Source: Roseateles sp. (GTDB lineage: Bacteria > Pseudomonadota > Gammaproteobacteria > Burkholderiales > Burkholderiaceae_C). Taken from it: DNA of 64,000 bases. Under the pieces are notes generated by a model, which saw only the letters and a list, made by a program, of their open reading frames with translations, was not told where the DNA came from and did no database searches. Below, piece by piece: positions 32,579 through 42,359 of this stretch. Made by a program: the position numbers and the translations under genes. The DNA lies in assembly GCA_016790285.1 (NCBI GenBank), contig JAEUPJ010000008.1, positions 58,544 to 122,543 on the forward strand, in the 5' to 3' direction. How positions within the stretch are numbered: position 1 is the stretch's first letter; each line of letters opens with the position of its first letter.

Positions 32579-34282
32579 ATGTCTTCCGCGACGCCCTCTC
32601 CCGCTGAACAGGTCGCCCCGCTCGGCCTCGTCATCGCCGCCGCCCTGCCGCCGCTGCTGGCCTACAACCAGACGCCCGCGGCCACGCTCTACAACCAGCT
32701 GCTGGCCCTGGCCGGCTGGGGCCTGGCCCTGGTGCTGTGGGCGCGCGCCACACCCGGCTGGCGCACCGGCCTGCACAGCCCCGCCGCCATCGCGCTGTCT
32801 CTGCTGCTCATCGCGCCGCTGAGCGCCGTGCTGTGGCGTGGCCTGCCGTCCTCGCTGGGCCTCGGGGCCGCCGCCATCATCGGCGCCGGCCTGGCCGTGC
32901 TGCTCGTGGCGCAGGGGCTGTCTCCGGCGCGGCGCCTGCTCGCCGCCGAAGCCCTGTGCTGGGGCCTGCTCGTGGCCGGGGGCGTGAGCATCGCCATCAG
33001 CCTGGTGCAGGTCTTCCTGCCCGACCTTGCGGACGGCAGCGTCATCGCCCGCTCGGGCATCCCCGGGCGGGCGGTCAGCAACCTGCGCCAGCCCAACCAC
33101 CTGGCCAGCCTCATGATGTGGATGGCGGTGGCGGCCGTCTTCATCACCGAGCGCCGCGGTTGGCGCCACGCCCTGGCGCCGCTGCTGTTCGCGTGCGTGT
33201 TCACGGTCGTGCTCAGCGCCTCGCGCACCGGCTTCATCGGCATCGGCATGCTCGCGCTGTGGGGCATCGTCGACCGGCGGCTGTCGCGCGGCGCCCGCCT
33301 GGCCCTGCTGGCCACGCCGCTCATGCTGGGCGTCAGCTGGTGGCTGATGGCGCTGTGGTCGGCCGAGAGCGGCCACGCCTTCGGCGCCGCCTCGCGCCTG
33401 TCCGAGGGCGCCGGCTCGCCCTCGCGCATGGGCATCCTGCGCAACGCCTGGGCCCTCACCGTGGCCAACCCGCTGCTGGGCGTCGGCTGGGGCGAGTTCA
33501 ATTTCGCCTGGAGCCTCACGCCCTTCCCGGGCCGGCCCATCGCCTTCTTCGACCACACGCACAACCTGCCTTCGCAGCTCGCCGTCGAGCTGGGCCTGCC
33601 GTGGGCGGGCGCGGTGCTGGCGCTGCTGGCCTGGGGCCTGGGCAAGGCCTGGCTCGGTGCGGCCCGCGCGGGCGAAGACGCGCCGCTGCGCCGTGCTGCC
33701 TTGATGATCGTGCTGACCATCGGCCTGCACAGCCTGCTCGAGTACCCGCTGTGGTACGCCTACTTCCTGCTACCCGCCTGCTTCGCGCTGGGCCTGGCGC
33801 TGCCGGCCGGAGAAGGCGCCGCAGCGGCGTCGCCGCGCCCCTGGCAGGTGGTCGGCGCCCTCTTGATCGCGGGCAGCGCCTTCGCGGTGTGGGACTACCA
33901 CCGCGTCGTCGTCATCTACGCGCCGGCCGAAGACGCCAAGCCCCTGAACGAGCGCATTGCCGACGGCCAGCGCTCCCTCTTCTTCGCCCACCAGGCCGAC
34001 TACGCCGCCGCCACGAGCTTCCCGCCCGGCAAGCTGGCGCTGGCGGCCACGCGCCGCACGGCCTTCAGCCTGATCGACGCGCGGCTGCTGATGCACTGGT
34101 CGCAGTCCCTGCAGGCCACGGGCGACGTCGAGGGCGCCCGCTTCCTGGCCGACCGGCTGCGGGAGTTCCGCAACCCCACGGGCGACACCTGGTTCGAGCG
34201 CTGCCAGGACGCCACCTCGGCCCCGGCCATGCCGCAATGCACGCCCGCTTCCGGCGTGCGGGACTGGCGCTCGCTGCGCTGA
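32579..34282 (+). CDS. PglL/TfpO-type O-oligosaccharyltransferase or O-antigen ligase family protein
   Basis: The 567-residue protein has about 12 transmembrane segments and a periplasmic Wzy_C-like loop with NLRQPNHLASLMMW and FFDHTHNLPSQLAVELG. These match PglL/PilO ligases that move a glycan from a polyprenyl carrier to pilin or other proteins. The C-terminal 120 residues form a soluble domain. O-antigen ligase (WaaL) is the main alternative, but the RQPNH and DHTHN motifs and the nearness of pilA favour protein O-glycosylation. It is probably the last gene of the 28.7-34.3 kb operon. Confidence 0.8.
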   Translation: MSSATPSPAEQVAPLGLVIAAALPPLLAYNQTPAATLYNQLLALAGWGLALVLWARATPGWRTGLHSPAAIALSLLLIAPLSAVLWRGLPSSLGLGAAAIIGAGLAVLLVAQGLSPARRLLAAEALCWGLLVAGGVSIAISLVQVFLPDLADGSVIARSGIPGRAVSNLRQPNHLASLMMWMAVAAVFITERRGWRHALAPLLFACVFTVVLSASRTGFIGIGMLALWGIVDRRLSRGARLALLATPLMLGVSWWLMALWSAESGHAFGAASRLSEGAGSPSRMGILRNAWALTVANPLLGVGWGEFNFAWSLTPFPGRPIAFFDHTHNLPSQLAVELGLPWAGAVLALLAWGLGKAWLGAARAGEDAPLRRAALMIVLTIGLHSLLEYPLWYAYFLLPACFALGLALPAGEGAAAASPRPWQVVGALLIAGSAFAVWDYHRVVVIYAPAEDAKPLNERIADGQRSLFFAHQADYAAATSFPPGKLALAATRRTAFSLIDARLLMHWSQSLQATGDVEGARFLADRLREFRNPTGDTWFERCQDATSAPAMPQCTPASGVRDWRSLR

Positions 34283-34286
34283 CGCG

Positions 34287-34775
34287 TCAGGCGGGCACGT
34301 CCGCCCGCCACTCGCCGCTCTTGCCGCCCTGCTTCTCCAGCACCCGCACGTTGCTGATGACCATGCCGCGGTCGGCGGCCTTGCACATGTCGTAGACGGT
34401 GAGCAGGCCCACCTGCACGGCGCACAGGGCCTCCATCTCGACGCCGGTGCGGCCGAGCGTCTCGACCTGGGCGCGGCAGTGCACGCGGCTGCCGGCTTCA
34501 TCGAGCTCGAACTCCACCGCCACGCGCGTGATGGGCAGCGGGTGGCACAGCGGCACGAGGTCGCTGCAGCGCTTGGCGCCCTGGATGGCCGCGATGCGCG
34601 CCACCCCCAGCACGTCGCCCTTCTTGGCGCTGCCGCTGGCGATCAGCGCGAAGGTTTCGGGCCGCATGCGGATCTCGCCGGCCGCGACGGCGATGCGGTG
34701 GGTCTCGGCCTTGGCGGAGACGTCCACCATGTGGGCCTGGCCTTGGGCGTCGAAGTGGGTGAGCGGGGTCGTCAT
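34287..34775 (-). CDS. moaC: Cyclic pyranopterin monophosphate synthase
   Basis: The 162-residue MoaC acts after MoaA to form cyclic pyranopterin monophosphate in molybdenum cofactor synthesis. [14 protein letters not shown] with its catalytic His and the [13 protein letters not shown] segment identify it. The ATG at 34773-34775 gives the usual N-terminus ([16 protein letters not shown]); an ATG four codons earlier is possible. It is convergent with the ligase gene (4-base gap) and divergent from the M48 protease gene. Confidence 0.96.
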   Translation of the reverse strand: MTTPLTHFDAQGQAHMVDVSAKAETHRIAVAAGEIRMRPETFALIASGSAKKGDVLGVARIAAIQGAKRCSDLVPLCHPLPITRVAVEFELDEAGSRVHCRAQVETLGRTGVEMEALCAVQVGLLTVYDMCKAADRGMVISNVRVLEKQGGKSGEWRADVPA

Positions 34776-34828
34776 GCCTGGAAACATTGGGGCAACGCGG
34801 TTGCAGGCATCATAGGAGGGTCCCTTCG

Positions 34829-36454
34829 ATGCGCGGCGCCTGCCGCACGCGCTGCCGCCCGATGAAGAAGTTCCTGCAACGTCCCCTGCTCAGCCTGGTT
34901 GCCGCAGCCACGCTGGCCCTGCCCGGCGCGCCGCTGAATGCCCAGGTGAACCTGCCCGCGCTCGGCGACTCGGTCTCGCAGGACCTGGACGTGACGGCCG
35001 AGCGGCAGCTGGGCGAGCGCTACATGCGCCAGATCCGCCTGGACCCGGCCGTCGTGCAGGACCCGATCCTGCAGGAGTACATGGAAGGCGTCTTCCAGCC
35101 GCTGGTGGCGGCGTCGCGCAAGCTGGGTCACATCGGGGAGGACATCCAGGCCCGCTTTGCGTGGGAGTCCTTCCTCGTGGAGGACAAGAGCATCAACGCC
35201 TTCGCGCTGCCGGGCGGCTTCGTGGGCACGCACCTGGGGCTGATCGCGATGACGGTGTCGCGCGACGAACTCGCCTCGGTGCTCGCGCACGAGATCTCGC
35301 ACGTCACGCAGCGTCACATCGCGCGGCGCATTGCGGGCGACTCCAAGAACAGCATGGTCGCCATCGCCGGCCTGCTGCTGGGCGTGCTCGCGGCCTCGCG
35401 CGGCAACATCGACCTGGCCAACGCCGGCATCGTGGGCGGCCAGGCGGCGGCCACGCAAATGTCGCTGAACTTCTCGCGCGACATGGAGCGCGAGGCCGAC
35501 CGCGTGGGCTTCAACGTGCTGGTCGAGGCCGGCTTTGCCGGCAGCGGCATGGTGAGCATGTTCGAGCGCATGGAGCAGGCCTACCACCTGATGGACAACG
35601 GCGCCTTCCCCTACCTGCGCTCCCACCCGCTGACGAGCGAGCGCATCGGCGACGCCCGCACGCGCCTGGCGCTGGAGCCCTTCTCGCGCCCCCGCGGCCT
35701 GGCCGAGCACGCGCTGATGGCCGCACGTTCGCGCGTGCTGATGGACCCGCGCGTGGAGGCCTGGAAAGTGCTCGAGAACTACGACGCCGGCGCGCGCAAC
35801 ATCCGAGAGAGCGGCGGCTACGAACAACTCGGCGCCCGCTATGCCGCAGCCCTGGCCTCCATCAAGCTGCGCAACTTCGACCGCGCCGAGGCGACGCTGC
35901 GCAGTGCCGACGTGACGCTGCAGCTCATCAACCCGAGCCCCGCCGAGACGGCCGCGGCGCGCCGGCAGCTGACCTACCTGCGCGCCGAGCTGGCGCAGGC
36001 GCGCGGCCGGCCGATGGAGGGCCTGGCAGCGCTGGAGTCGCTGCAGGGCGAGAAGTCGCGCCCGATGCTGATGGAGCGGGTGGCGCTGGCCCTCGTCCCG
36101 GGCACCAGCCCCGCCGCACTGCGGGAGGCGGCCGATGCCCTGCAGACGCATGTGAGCCTGGAGCCGAAGGACTCGTTCGCCTGGGCGCAGCTCGCCCTCG
36201 TCTGGCAGCGGCTGGAGCAGCCGCTGCGCGCGGTGCGCGCCCAGGCCGAGGTGCACGCCGCCGCCGGCGACCTCAACGGCGCCATCGACCGCCTGCGCTC
36301 TGGCCTGCGCCAGTCGCGCGGGCCGGATGCCGACCAGGTCGAGGCGTCGGTCATCGACGCGCGGCTGCGCACCCTCGTCTACGAACGCCAGTCGATGCTG
36401 GCCGAGATGTACCGCGGCCGCTACATCCCGCCGGACGTCGAACTTCCGAATTGA
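34829..36454 (+). CDS. M48-family periplasmic metalloprotease, BepA-like, with TPR tail
   Basis: The 541-residue protein has a signal sequence, an M48 zinc protease domain with His154-Glu155-x-x-His158 in [12 protein letters not shown], a downstream Glu ligand in [12 protein letters not shown], and a helical TPR-like C-terminal half (about 290-530). BepA/LoiP-type enzymes help assemble or clear outer-membrane proteins such as LptD and BamA. Start choice: a GGAGGG site at 34815-34820 lies 8 bases before the ATG at 34829, giving a 38-residue signal peptide. A second ATG at 34862 gives a more usual signal length but has no ribosome site. Confidence 0.9.
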   Translation: MRGACRTRCRPMKKFLQRPLLSLVAAATLALPGAPLNAQVNLPALGDSVSQDLDVTAERQLGERYMRQIRLDPAVVQDPILQEYMEGVFQPLVAASRKLGHIGEDIQARFAWESFLVEDKSINAFALPGGFVGTHLGLIAMTVSRDELASVLAHEISHVTQRHIARRIAGDSKNSMVAIAGLLLGVLAASRGNIDLANAGIVGGQAAATQMSLNFSRDMEREADRVGFNVLVEAGFAGSGMVSMFERMEQAYHLMDNGAFPYLRSHPLTSERIGDARTRLALEPFSRPRGLAEHALMAARSRVLMDPRVEAWKVLENYDAGARNIRESGGYEQLGARYAAALASIKLRNFDRAEATLRSADVTLQLINPSPAETAAARRQLTYLRAELAQARGRPMEGLAALESLQGEKSRPMLMERVALALVPGTSPAALREAADALQTHVSLEPKDSFAWAQLALVWQRLEQPLRAVRAQAEVHAAAGDLNGAIDRLRSGLRQSRGPDADQVEASVIDARLRTLVYERQSMLAEMYRGRYIPPDVELPN

Positions 36455-36458
36455 GACC

Positions 36459-36731
36459 ACCCCCTACGGCCTGACGGCCGCCCCCTCAAGGGGGCACTCC
36501 CGGCGGACCGGCGAAGCCGGATCCGCGGGAGTCGCTGGAGGGGCGGCGAGGCTTTGCCCGCCTGGGGCCTCGGTCGAGGCCGTGCCGGGCTCGAAGGAAC
36601 GTGGGCGGACCGGCGCAGCCGGATCCGCGGGAGTCGCTGGAGAGGCGGCGAGGCTTTGCCCGCCTGGGGGCCTCGGTCGAGGCGGTGCCGGGCTCGAAGG
36701 AACGTCGGCGTGGCTTTGCCCGCCTGGGGGC
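36459..36731. repeat. Tandem GC-rich hairpin repeat array, type B
   Basis: The 330-base gap between the M48 protease gene and the holin-like gene is filled by repeats. A leader block with CCCCCTCAAGGGGG matches 26876-26957. Then two 102-base direct copies (36503-36604 and 36605-about 36706) differ at only a few positions, followed by a partial third copy (about 36706-36731). Each copy carries an ACCGGCGAAGCCGGAT-type hairpin, GTCGCTGGAG, GAGGCTTTGCCCGCCT and GCCGGGCTCGAAGGAACGT. No gene is seen in the gap; short open frames across the repeats look like chance products. Confidence 0.8.
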
Positions 36732-36784
36732 GCAGGTCAGCGCGGCGACAGGCAAGCCTTGGCGACGCCAGCAAGGGCCGCGAC

Positions 36785-37138
36785 TCAGTCGTCGGGGAAC
36801 ACCCGCTCGATGACAACGTCGATGACCATGCCGCACAGGCTGTAGATCAGCGAGCCGATCAGCGCCGCCCAGAAGCCGGCGACGGCCAGGCCGTCCAGCA
36901 GGGACGCCGCGGCCCAGAACATCAGCGCGTTGATGACGAACAGGAAGAGCCCGAGGCTCAGCACCGTCACCGGCAGCGTCAGCAGCACCAGCACGGGCCG
37001 CAGCAGCGTGTTGAGCAGGCCCAGCACCAGCGCCGCGATCAGCGCGGACGTGAAGCTCGTGACGACGACGCCTGGGTAGAGGTGCGCCACGAGCAGCAGC
37101 GCCCCGGCGAGCAGCAACCAACGGGTGAGGATCTTCAT
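36785..37138 (-). CDS. Small four-TM membrane protein of the phage-holin superfamily IV type
   Basis: The 117-residue protein is almost wholly hydrophobic with four transmembrane segments. It carries the LNTLLRPVLVLLTLPVTVLSLGLF motif of the widespread PF04020 family, named after a mycobacteriophage holin-like group. These are common chromosomal membrane proteins of unknown role, so phage origin should not be assumed. The ATG at 37136-37138 is chosen for the short Lys-Ile-Leu-Thr-Arg start; the longer frame upstream has no family support. Confidence 0.85.
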   Translation of the reverse strand: MKILTRWLLLAGALLLVAHLYPGVVVTSFTSALIAALVLGLLNTLLRPVLVLLTLPVTVLSLGLFLFVINALMFWAAASLLDGLAVAGFWAALIGSLIYSLCGMVIDVVIERVFPDD

Positions 37139-37216
37139 GGGCCCGAGCATATCGGCCGCCCGGGGCGCCAAGGTGTCGCTTGGCCGCCGCAAGCCCGTGG
37201 CGCCGGCAGGTCCATA

Positions 37217-37235
37217 AATAGGAATCGTTCGCATT
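37217..37235 (+). promoter_or_regulatory. Predicted Fur box upstream of the tonB-like gene
   Basis: AATAGGAATCGTTCGCATT is an imperfect inverted repeat in the AT-rich promoter region, resembling the betaproteobacterial Fur operator form (AATnnGAATnnTTCnCATT). It lies 26 bases before the GTG start. The downstream genes (TonB, siderophore receptor, PiuC-type oxygenase) are typical Fur targets, which supports the call. Confidence 0.7.
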
Positions 37236-37261
37236 CGTGTTAACATTTTTCCATCGTTTCT

Positions 37262-38026
37262 GTGGATGCCCCCGCCGTGAAGCCTCTCGCCTTCGTCGCC
37301 CCCTCGCCGGTTGCCGCCCCTGCGCGCACCGCCGTGCTGCGCGTGCCGACGCCGGGCGCCGAGCGCCGCTTCGGCGATACGCCGCCGAGCCGGCGGCTGC
37401 TGCTGGTGGGCATCGCGGCCTTTCACCTGCTCGCGTTCTGGGGCCTGAGCCAGGTGCAGAACGTGCGCCACACCGTGGCGCGGCTCGCGCCCGTTGTCGT
37501 GCGCCTGGTGGCCCCTGCCGAGCCGCCCAAGCCGCAGCCGCCGGTGCCCACGGCCCTGCCGGACATGAAGGCCCCGGCCGTGACGATGATCGACCCGCCG
37601 CTGATCGCCGTGGCCACCGCGCCCGCGCCGTCGCCGGTCGTGGCCGCCCTGCCGCCGCCCCCGCCGCCCACCCCCGTGCAGGCCACGCCCGCGCCCGCCC
37701 CGGTGGTGCAGGTCGTGCCCCCGCCCGCACCGCCGGCCCTCAAGCGCGTGCCGGCCAGCGCCGTGCGCTATGTGCGCGAGCCGCGCATGACGGTGCCGCT
37801 GATGTCCAAGCGCCTGCGTGAGTCGGGCGTGGTGCAGCTGCGCGTCGTCGTCGACGTGAACGGCCTGCCGCGCGAGATTTCGCTGGCGAAGTCCTCCGGC
37901 TTCGCCCGCCTGGACGAGCAGGCGCTGCAGGACATGCGCAGCGCCCGCTTCGCCCCCCAGACCGAGAACGGCCAGCCCATCGAGTGGGAGGTCATCGCCC
38001 CGATGTCCTACGAAGTCGATCGCTGA
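37262..38026 (+). CDS. tonB: TonB-like energy transducer
   Basis: The 254-residue protein has a single N-terminal membrane anchor (about 45-63) after a 44-residue cytoplasmic tail. A Pro-rich periplasmic spacer (about 75-165, many Pro-Pro and Ala-Pro units) leads to a C-terminal TonB domain (about 170-254; GVVQLRVVVDVNGLPREI). TonB passes the proton-motive force from ExbB/ExbD to outer-membrane receptors. No exbBD genes are in the window. A GTG at 37262 is taken as start; another GTG five codons later also fits. Adjacent to a siderophore receptor and preceded by a Fur box, so it is probably an iron-dedicated TonB. Confidence 0.85.
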   Translation: MDAPAVKPLAFVAPSPVAAPARTAVLRVPTPGAERRFGDTPPSRRLLLVGIAAFHLLAFWGLSQVQNVRHTVARLAPVVVRLVAPAEPPKPQPPVPTALPDMKAPAVTMIDPPLIAVATAPAPSPVVAALPPPPPPTPVQATPAPAPVVQVVPPPAPPALKRVPASAVRYVREPRMTVPLMSKRLRESGVVQLRVVVDVNGLPREISLAKSSGFARLDEQALQDMRSARFAPQTENGQPIEWEVIAPMSYEVDR

Positions 38027-38126
38027 GCCTCACCCCTTTCCCCGAGTAGCCATGCCGTGGGTGGTGCCTGACGCCGCCGTGGGCAAAGCCATGCCCATTC
38101 ACCACGATTCATCGGAAAGCAGTTCC

Positions 38127-40379
38127 ATGTCCCGCAAGAACAAGAAGGCCTCGTCGCCCCTCATGCCGCTCGGCGCCCTCGCCGCCGGCTTCGGCCTCGC
38201 CTCGGCCGCCCTCGCCCAGACCACGCCCGCCCCCGCGAAGGAAGACAACGTCCTGCCCACGGTGCGCGCCCGCGCCAGCGCCGAGCCCCAGGGCAAGGAC
38301 AGCTACCAGGCCACCGAGACCCGCATCGGCAAGGGCAAGCAGGACATCCGCGACATCCCCCAGTCGCTGACCGTCATCACCGAGAAGGTCATGGACGACC
38401 GCAACTTCAGCAACGTCAAGGAAGTGCTGAAGAACACCGCCGGCATCACGTTCCAGGCGGCCGAGGGCGGCGAGGAGGACATCAAGGTCCACGGCATCTC
38501 GCTGCAAAGCACCGGCGACATCTTCATCGACGGCATGCGCGACCCGGCCTTCTACGACCGCGACACCTTCTTCCTCGACAAGATCGAGCTGCTGCGCGGC
38601 TCGGCCTCGCTGCTGTTCGGGCGCGGCTCCACGGGCGGCGCGGTCAACCAGGTCACCAAGCAGGCCCAGCTCGCCGAGCAGAACGAGGTCGAGGTCAGCA
38701 TGGGCAGCCACGGGGCGCTGCGTGCCGTCGCCGACCTCAACACCCGCACCGGCGAAACCTCCGCCCTGCGCGTGAGCGCCATGACCAACACCGCCGACAG
38801 CAACGGTGCCGGCTCCAAGATCGACAAGCGCGGCATCGGTGTGAACTACCGCTTCGGCGTGGACGAGACCGACGAGTTCGGCGTGACCCTGTACGCGCTG
38901 CAGAACGACAACGGCATCAACTACGGCGTGCGCTGGATGCGCCAGAACCCGACCGACACGATCGCCAACCAGCTCAATACCCAGCTCGACCCCAACGCCT
39001 ACTACGGCCTGGCCAGCGACTTCAACAAGGGCACGGCCTACTACGGCATGCTCTCGCACACGCACCGCTTCTCGCCCAGCACCGAGCTGGTGACGAAGGT
39101 GCGCTACGCCGAGTACACCCGCGACCAGCGCGCCACGCTCTGGAACTTCGCACCGACCGCGCAACAGCCGGGGGGCCAGGTCGTCTCGCTGGCCACGCTG
39201 AGCCCTGCCACCGTGCTCACGCGCGGCTTCCAGCCCAAGAAGCAGGACATGCAGACCGTCACGGCGCAGAGCGACCTGAGCACGCGCTTCCAGGCCCTCG
39301 GGTTCAAGCACACGCTGCAGGCCGGCATGGACTTCGCGCAGGAGAAGAAGCAGGTCTTCGGCCAGATCACGGCCGCCCAGGGCGGCATCGTGCCCACGCG
39401 CCCCAGCACCACCATCGGCACACCCAACGACGGCGCCAGCATCGACGAGTCGCTGCGCAGCTACCGGCAGACCAGCGGGTATGTCTCCAACGCCTACGGC
39501 GGCTATGTGCAGGACATGATCGAGATCGCCCCGATGTGGAAGGTCCTCGCCGGCCTGCGCTACGACCACCTCAAGGGCGACTACGACACCTACGCCGTGC
39601 CCACCAACGCCCTCACGCCGGTGACCACGAGCACCTACCAGATGAAGGTGTCGGAGGTCAGCAAGCGCGCCGCGGTGCTGTTCCAGCCGGATGCGCAGTG
39701 GTCCTTCCACCTGATGGGCGCCACGTCCTTCAACACCTCGGGCGACGCCTACTCGCTGAGCGCCGCCAACCAGGACATCCCGCCCGAGAAGTCCATCAAC
39801 GTGGAGCTCGGCGCCAAGTGGGACAGCGCCGACGGCAAGCTCAGCCTGCGCGCCAGCGCCTTTCGCAACACCAAGCTGCACGAGCGCAACACCGACCCGC
39901 TGAACACCAACGTGGTCACGCTCTCGGGCAAGCGCCACGCGGCGGGCCTGGACTTCGACGTCGTCGGCCGCATCACGCCCGCCTGGGAGATCTTCGGCAA
40001 CTTCACGTGGATGCCGGTGGCCAAGATCGACATCTCCAGCGCCACGGGTGGCGAACTGCAGGGCCAGCGCCCGTCGCTGACGCCGCGCTACTCCGGCAGC
40101 CTCTGGACGGCCTACCAGGTCCTGCCGCAGCTGCGCCTGGGCGCGGGCCTGAACGCGCGCAGCGGCCAGACGCCCAACCGCAACCCGGTCGGCATCTACG
40201 CGCCCAAGTTCGTGACCGCCGACGTGATGGCCGAGTACGCCGTGCTGCCCGAGCAGCTGAGCTTCAAGCTCTACGTGAGCAATGTGGCCAACAAGCTGTA
40301 CGCCGACCAGCTCTACACGAGCTTCTACGTGCCCGGCACGGGCCGCGTGACGACGCTGACCGGCACCTACAAGTTCTGA
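38127..40379 (+). CDS. TonB-dependent siderophore receptor
   Basis: The 750-residue receptor has a signal peptide (about 1-30, ending SAALAQ), a plug domain with [38 protein letters not shown] and NQVTK, and a barrel that ends [10 protein letters not shown]. The plug motif DIPQS and the final aromatic residue are typical of ferric-siderophore receptors (FhuE/Fiu/FcuA-like). A catecholate ligand is plausible given the adjacent piuC-like gene, since Fiu/PiuA receptors are often paired with it. The ATG at 38127 has a GGAAAG site; longer in-frame starts are possible. It is the second gene of the Fur-preceded unit. Confidence 0.92.
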   Translation: MSRKNKKASSPLMPLGALAAGFGLASAALAQTTPAPAKEDNVLPTVRARASAEPQGKDSYQATETRIGKGKQDIRDIPQSLTVITEKVMDDRNFSNVKEVLKNTAGITFQAAEGGEEDIKVHGISLQSTGDIFIDGMRDPAFYDRDTFFLDKIELLRGSASLLFGRGSTGGAVNQVTKQAQLAEQNEVEVSMGSHGALRAVADLNTRTGETSALRVSAMTNTADSNGAGSKIDKRGIGVNYRFGVDETDEFGVTLYALQNDNGINYGVRWMRQNPTDTIANQLNTQLDPNAYYGLASDFNKGTAYYGMLSHTHRFSPSTELVTKVRYAEYTRDQRATLWNFAPTAQQPGGQVVSLATLSPATVLTRGFQPKKQDMQTVTAQSDLSTRFQALGFKHTLQAGMDFAQEKKQVFGQITAAQGGIVPTRPSTTIGTPNDGASIDESLRSYRQTSGYVSNAYGGYVQDMIEIAPMWKVLAGLRYDHLKGDYDTYAVPTNALTPVTTSTYQMKVSEVSKRAAVLFQPDAQWSFHLMGATSFNTSGDAYSLSAANQDIPPEKSINVELGAKWDSADGKLSLRASAFRNTKLHERNTDPLNTNVVTLSGKRHAAGLDFDVVGRITPAWEIFGNFTWMPVAKIDISSATGGELQGQRPSLTPRYSGSLWTAYQVLPQLRLGAGLNARSGQTPNRNPVGIYAPKFVTADVMAEYAVLPEQLSFKLYVSNVANKLYADQLYTSFYVPGTGRVTTLTGTYKF

Positions 40380-40404
40380 CCCCCACGACGGACCGCGCGA
40401 CGCC

Positions 40405-41088
40405 ATGCTGCTGAAGATCCCCCAGATCCTCGACGCTGCCGGCGTCGCCCGTGCCCGCACGCTGCTGGCCGCCGCCCCCTGGGCGGATGGCCGCAGCACC
40501 GCCGGCCGCCAGGCCGCACAGGTCAAGAACAACGAGCAGCTGCCGCCCGGCGGCGAGCAGCACCGCGAGCTGCAGGCCCTGGTGCTGCAGGCCCTCGAGC
40601 GCCACCCGCTGTTCTTCTCGGCCACGCTGCCCAAGCGCGTGCTGCCGCCGCTGTTCAACCGGTACGCGGGTGCCGCCAACACCTACGGCAGCCACGTCGA
40701 CCAGGCCGTGCGCTACCTGCCCGGCGGCGTGCAGCGCGTGCGCACCGACATCTCCTGCACCCTCTTCCTGAGCGAGCCGGCCGACTACGACGGCGGCGAG
40801 CTCGTCATCGAGACCACCTTCGGCGAGCAGCGCGTGAAGCTGGCCGCCGGCGACCTGGTCGTCTACCCCGGCACCAGCGTGCACCGCGTCGAGCCCGTCA
40901 CGCGCGGCGCGCGGCTGGCGAGCTTCTTCTGGATCGAGAGCATGGTGCGCGCCGACGAGCAGCGCCGGCTGCTCTACGAGATGGACATGAGCCTCATGAA
41001 GCTGCGCACGGAACTCGGCGAGACGCCCGAGCTGGTGCAACTCACCGGGACCTATCACAACCTCCTGCGCATGTGGGCCGACACATGA
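40405..41088 (+). CDS. piuC: Fe(II)/2-oxoglutarate-dependent PKHD-type hydroxylase, PiuC family
   Basis: The 227-residue oxygenase carries the double-stranded beta-helix iron site His97-x-Asp99 (YGSHVDQA) and His160 (TSVHRVEP), with Arg170 for 2-oxoglutarate binding. The PiuC/YbiX family lies next to siderophore receptors in many proteobacteria and is iron-regulated; its substrate is not settled. It starts 25 bases after the receptor stop, so it belongs to the same unit. It is followed by a type A repeat. Confidence 0.92.
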   Translation: MLLKIPQILDAAGVARARTLLAAAPWADGRSTAGRQAAQVKNNEQLPPGGEQHRELQALVLQALERHPLFFSATLPKRVLPPLFNRYAGAANTYGSHVDQAVRYLPGGVQRVRTDISCTLFLSEPADYDGGELVIETTFGEQRVKLAAGDLVVYPGTSVHRVEPVTRGARLASFFWIESMVRADEQRRLLYEMDMSLMKLRTELGETPELVQLTGTYHNLLRMWADT

Positions 41089-41217
41089 AGCCCCTCGTCC
41101 AAGGTGGCCCTTGGCCGATCCCCCGAGGGGACGGCGATGCGCGCCGGCACGACCGGCGAGCCCATCGCCCGAGCGGGCCGGCTTGGGAGCGGCCCGGCGC
41201 TCGGCCCGCGGAGCAGC
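41089..41217. repeat. GC-rich intergenic hairpin repeat, type A, between piuC and the 2-hydroxyacid dehydrogenase gene
   Basis: The gap contains CCAAGGTGGCCCTTGG, a CCCCCGAGGGG hairpin with GGCGATGCG after it, then CGGGCCGGCTTGGGAGCGGCCCGGCGCTCGGCCC. The last part is nearly identical to 16541-16560 and its surroundings. The repeat runs to within two bases of the next start codon, so it forms the leader of the dehydrogenase mRNA or contains its ribosome region. Confidence 0.65.
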
Positions 41218-41218
41218 C

Positions 41219-42349
41219 ATGAACGCCCCGCGCATCGAGTCGCTGCCCGACGGCATCGTCAACCTCGCTGACTTCGAGGCTGCCGCGCAGTCCCGGGTCG
41301 ATGCCGCGGCCTGGGCCTACCTGAACGGCGGCGCCGCCGACGAGATCACCCGCCACGCCAACCGCGCCGCCTGGGATGCGATCCGGCTGCAGCCGCGCGT
41401 GCTGCGCGACCTGGCCCATGGCCACACGCGCGTGGAGCTGCTCGGCCGCTCGCTGCGCCACCCCATCCTGCTGGCGCCCATCGCCTACCAGCGCCTCTTC
41501 CACGACGACGGCGAGCTCGCCATCGCGCACGCGGCCGCCGCGCAGGAGGCCGGCCTCATCTTGAGCGCCCAGTCCAGCATGGACATGCGCGAGGTGGCCG
41601 CCCCCATGCTCGCCGACCCCGCTGCCGGGCCGCTGTGGTTCCAGCTCTACTGGCGCGACGACCGCGACTTCATGCGCGAGCTGCTGCAGCGCGTGCAGGC
41701 CGCGGGCTTCCAGGCGCTGGTGCTCACGGTCGACGCCCCGGTGCACGGCGCCCGCGACGCCGAACGACGCGCCGGCTTTCAGCTGCCCCCGCACATCCGC
41801 GCCGTGAACCTCGGCGGCCTGAAGAAGCCGATGGACGTGCAGCCCGGCCAGAGCGTGCTGTTCGACGGCCTCATGCCGCGCGCGGCCACCTGGGCCGACG
41901 TGGACTGGCTGCGCGCGACGAGCACGCTGCCGCTGCTGCTCAAGGGCGTCACGCATGCCGACGACGCCCGCGAGGCGCTGGCCCGCGGCGTGACGGGCTT
42001 CGTCGTGTCCAACCACGGCGGCCGCACCCTGGACACCCTGCCCACCACGGCCGAGCTGCTGCCGCCGCTGCGCGCCGCGCTCGGGCCCGACGTGCCGCTG
42101 CTGGTCGACGGCGGCATCCGCCGCGGCACCGACGTGCTCAAGGCCATCGCGCTCGGCGCCAACGCCGTGCTGTTGGGCCGCCCCTACGTCCATGCCCTGG
42201 CCGCCAGCGGCGCGCTGGGCGTGGCCCACGCGCTGCGACTGCTGCGCGACGAGCTGGAGATCGCCATGGCACTCGCCGGCTGCAAGACCCTCGCCGATGC
42301 CGGCCCGCAGCTGCTGTGGCCCGGCACCTTCCCCCGCATCCCTCGTTGA
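41219..42349 (+). CDS. FMN-dependent 2-hydroxyacid dehydrogenase/oxidase (LldD/glycolate-oxidase family)
   Basis: The 376-residue enzyme is a TIM-barrel FMN protein that oxidises 2-hydroxyacids such as L-lactate, glycolate or mandelate. Key segments are AWAYLNGGAADEITR (start), PILLAPIAYQRL, the catalytic His in VVSNHGGRTLD, the substrate Arg/FMN segment LVDGGIRRGTDVLKA and GANAVLLGRPYV. The order matches the soluble oxidase subgroup rather than a membrane-bound lactate dehydrogenase; the substrate cannot be fixed. A small PepSY protein and a cytochrome b follow, which may provide an electron outlet. Confidence 0.92.
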   Translation: MNAPRIESLPDGIVNLADFEAAAQSRVDAAAWAYLNGGAADEITRHANRAAWDAIRLQPRVLRDLAHGHTRVELLGRSLRHPILLAPIAYQRLFHDDGELAIAHAAAAQEAGLILSAQSSMDMREVAAPMLADPAAGPLWFQLYWRDDRDFMRELLQRVQAAGFQALVLTVDAPVHGARDAERRAGFQLPPHIRAVNLGGLKKPMDVQPGQSVLFDGLMPRAATWADVDWLRATSTLPLLLKGVTHADDAREALARGVTGFVVSNHGGRTLDTLPTTAELLPPLRAALGPDVPLLVDGGIRRGTDVLKAIALGANAVLLGRPYVHALAASGALGVAHALRLLRDELEIAMALAGCKTLADAGPQLLWPGTFPRIPR

Positions 42350-42359
42350 AGGACTCCTC

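Noticed and set aside
30770-33730. Open frame of 986 codons on the minus strand
   Set aside because: It is antisense to the flavoenzyme and ligase genes, which have clear family motifs; its composition is typical of a shadow.
36459-36731. CRISPR array
   Set aside because: The direct repeats are about 102 bases long, adjoin without spacers and number only two and a part; there are no cas genes.
36785-37138. Prophage, from the holin-superfamily protein
   Set aside because: The PF04020-type family is a common chromosomal membrane protein and no other phage gene is nearby.
36554-37243. Open frame of 229 codons across the tandem repeat
   Set aside because: It is a by-product of the repeat units and of the antisense of the holin-like gene.
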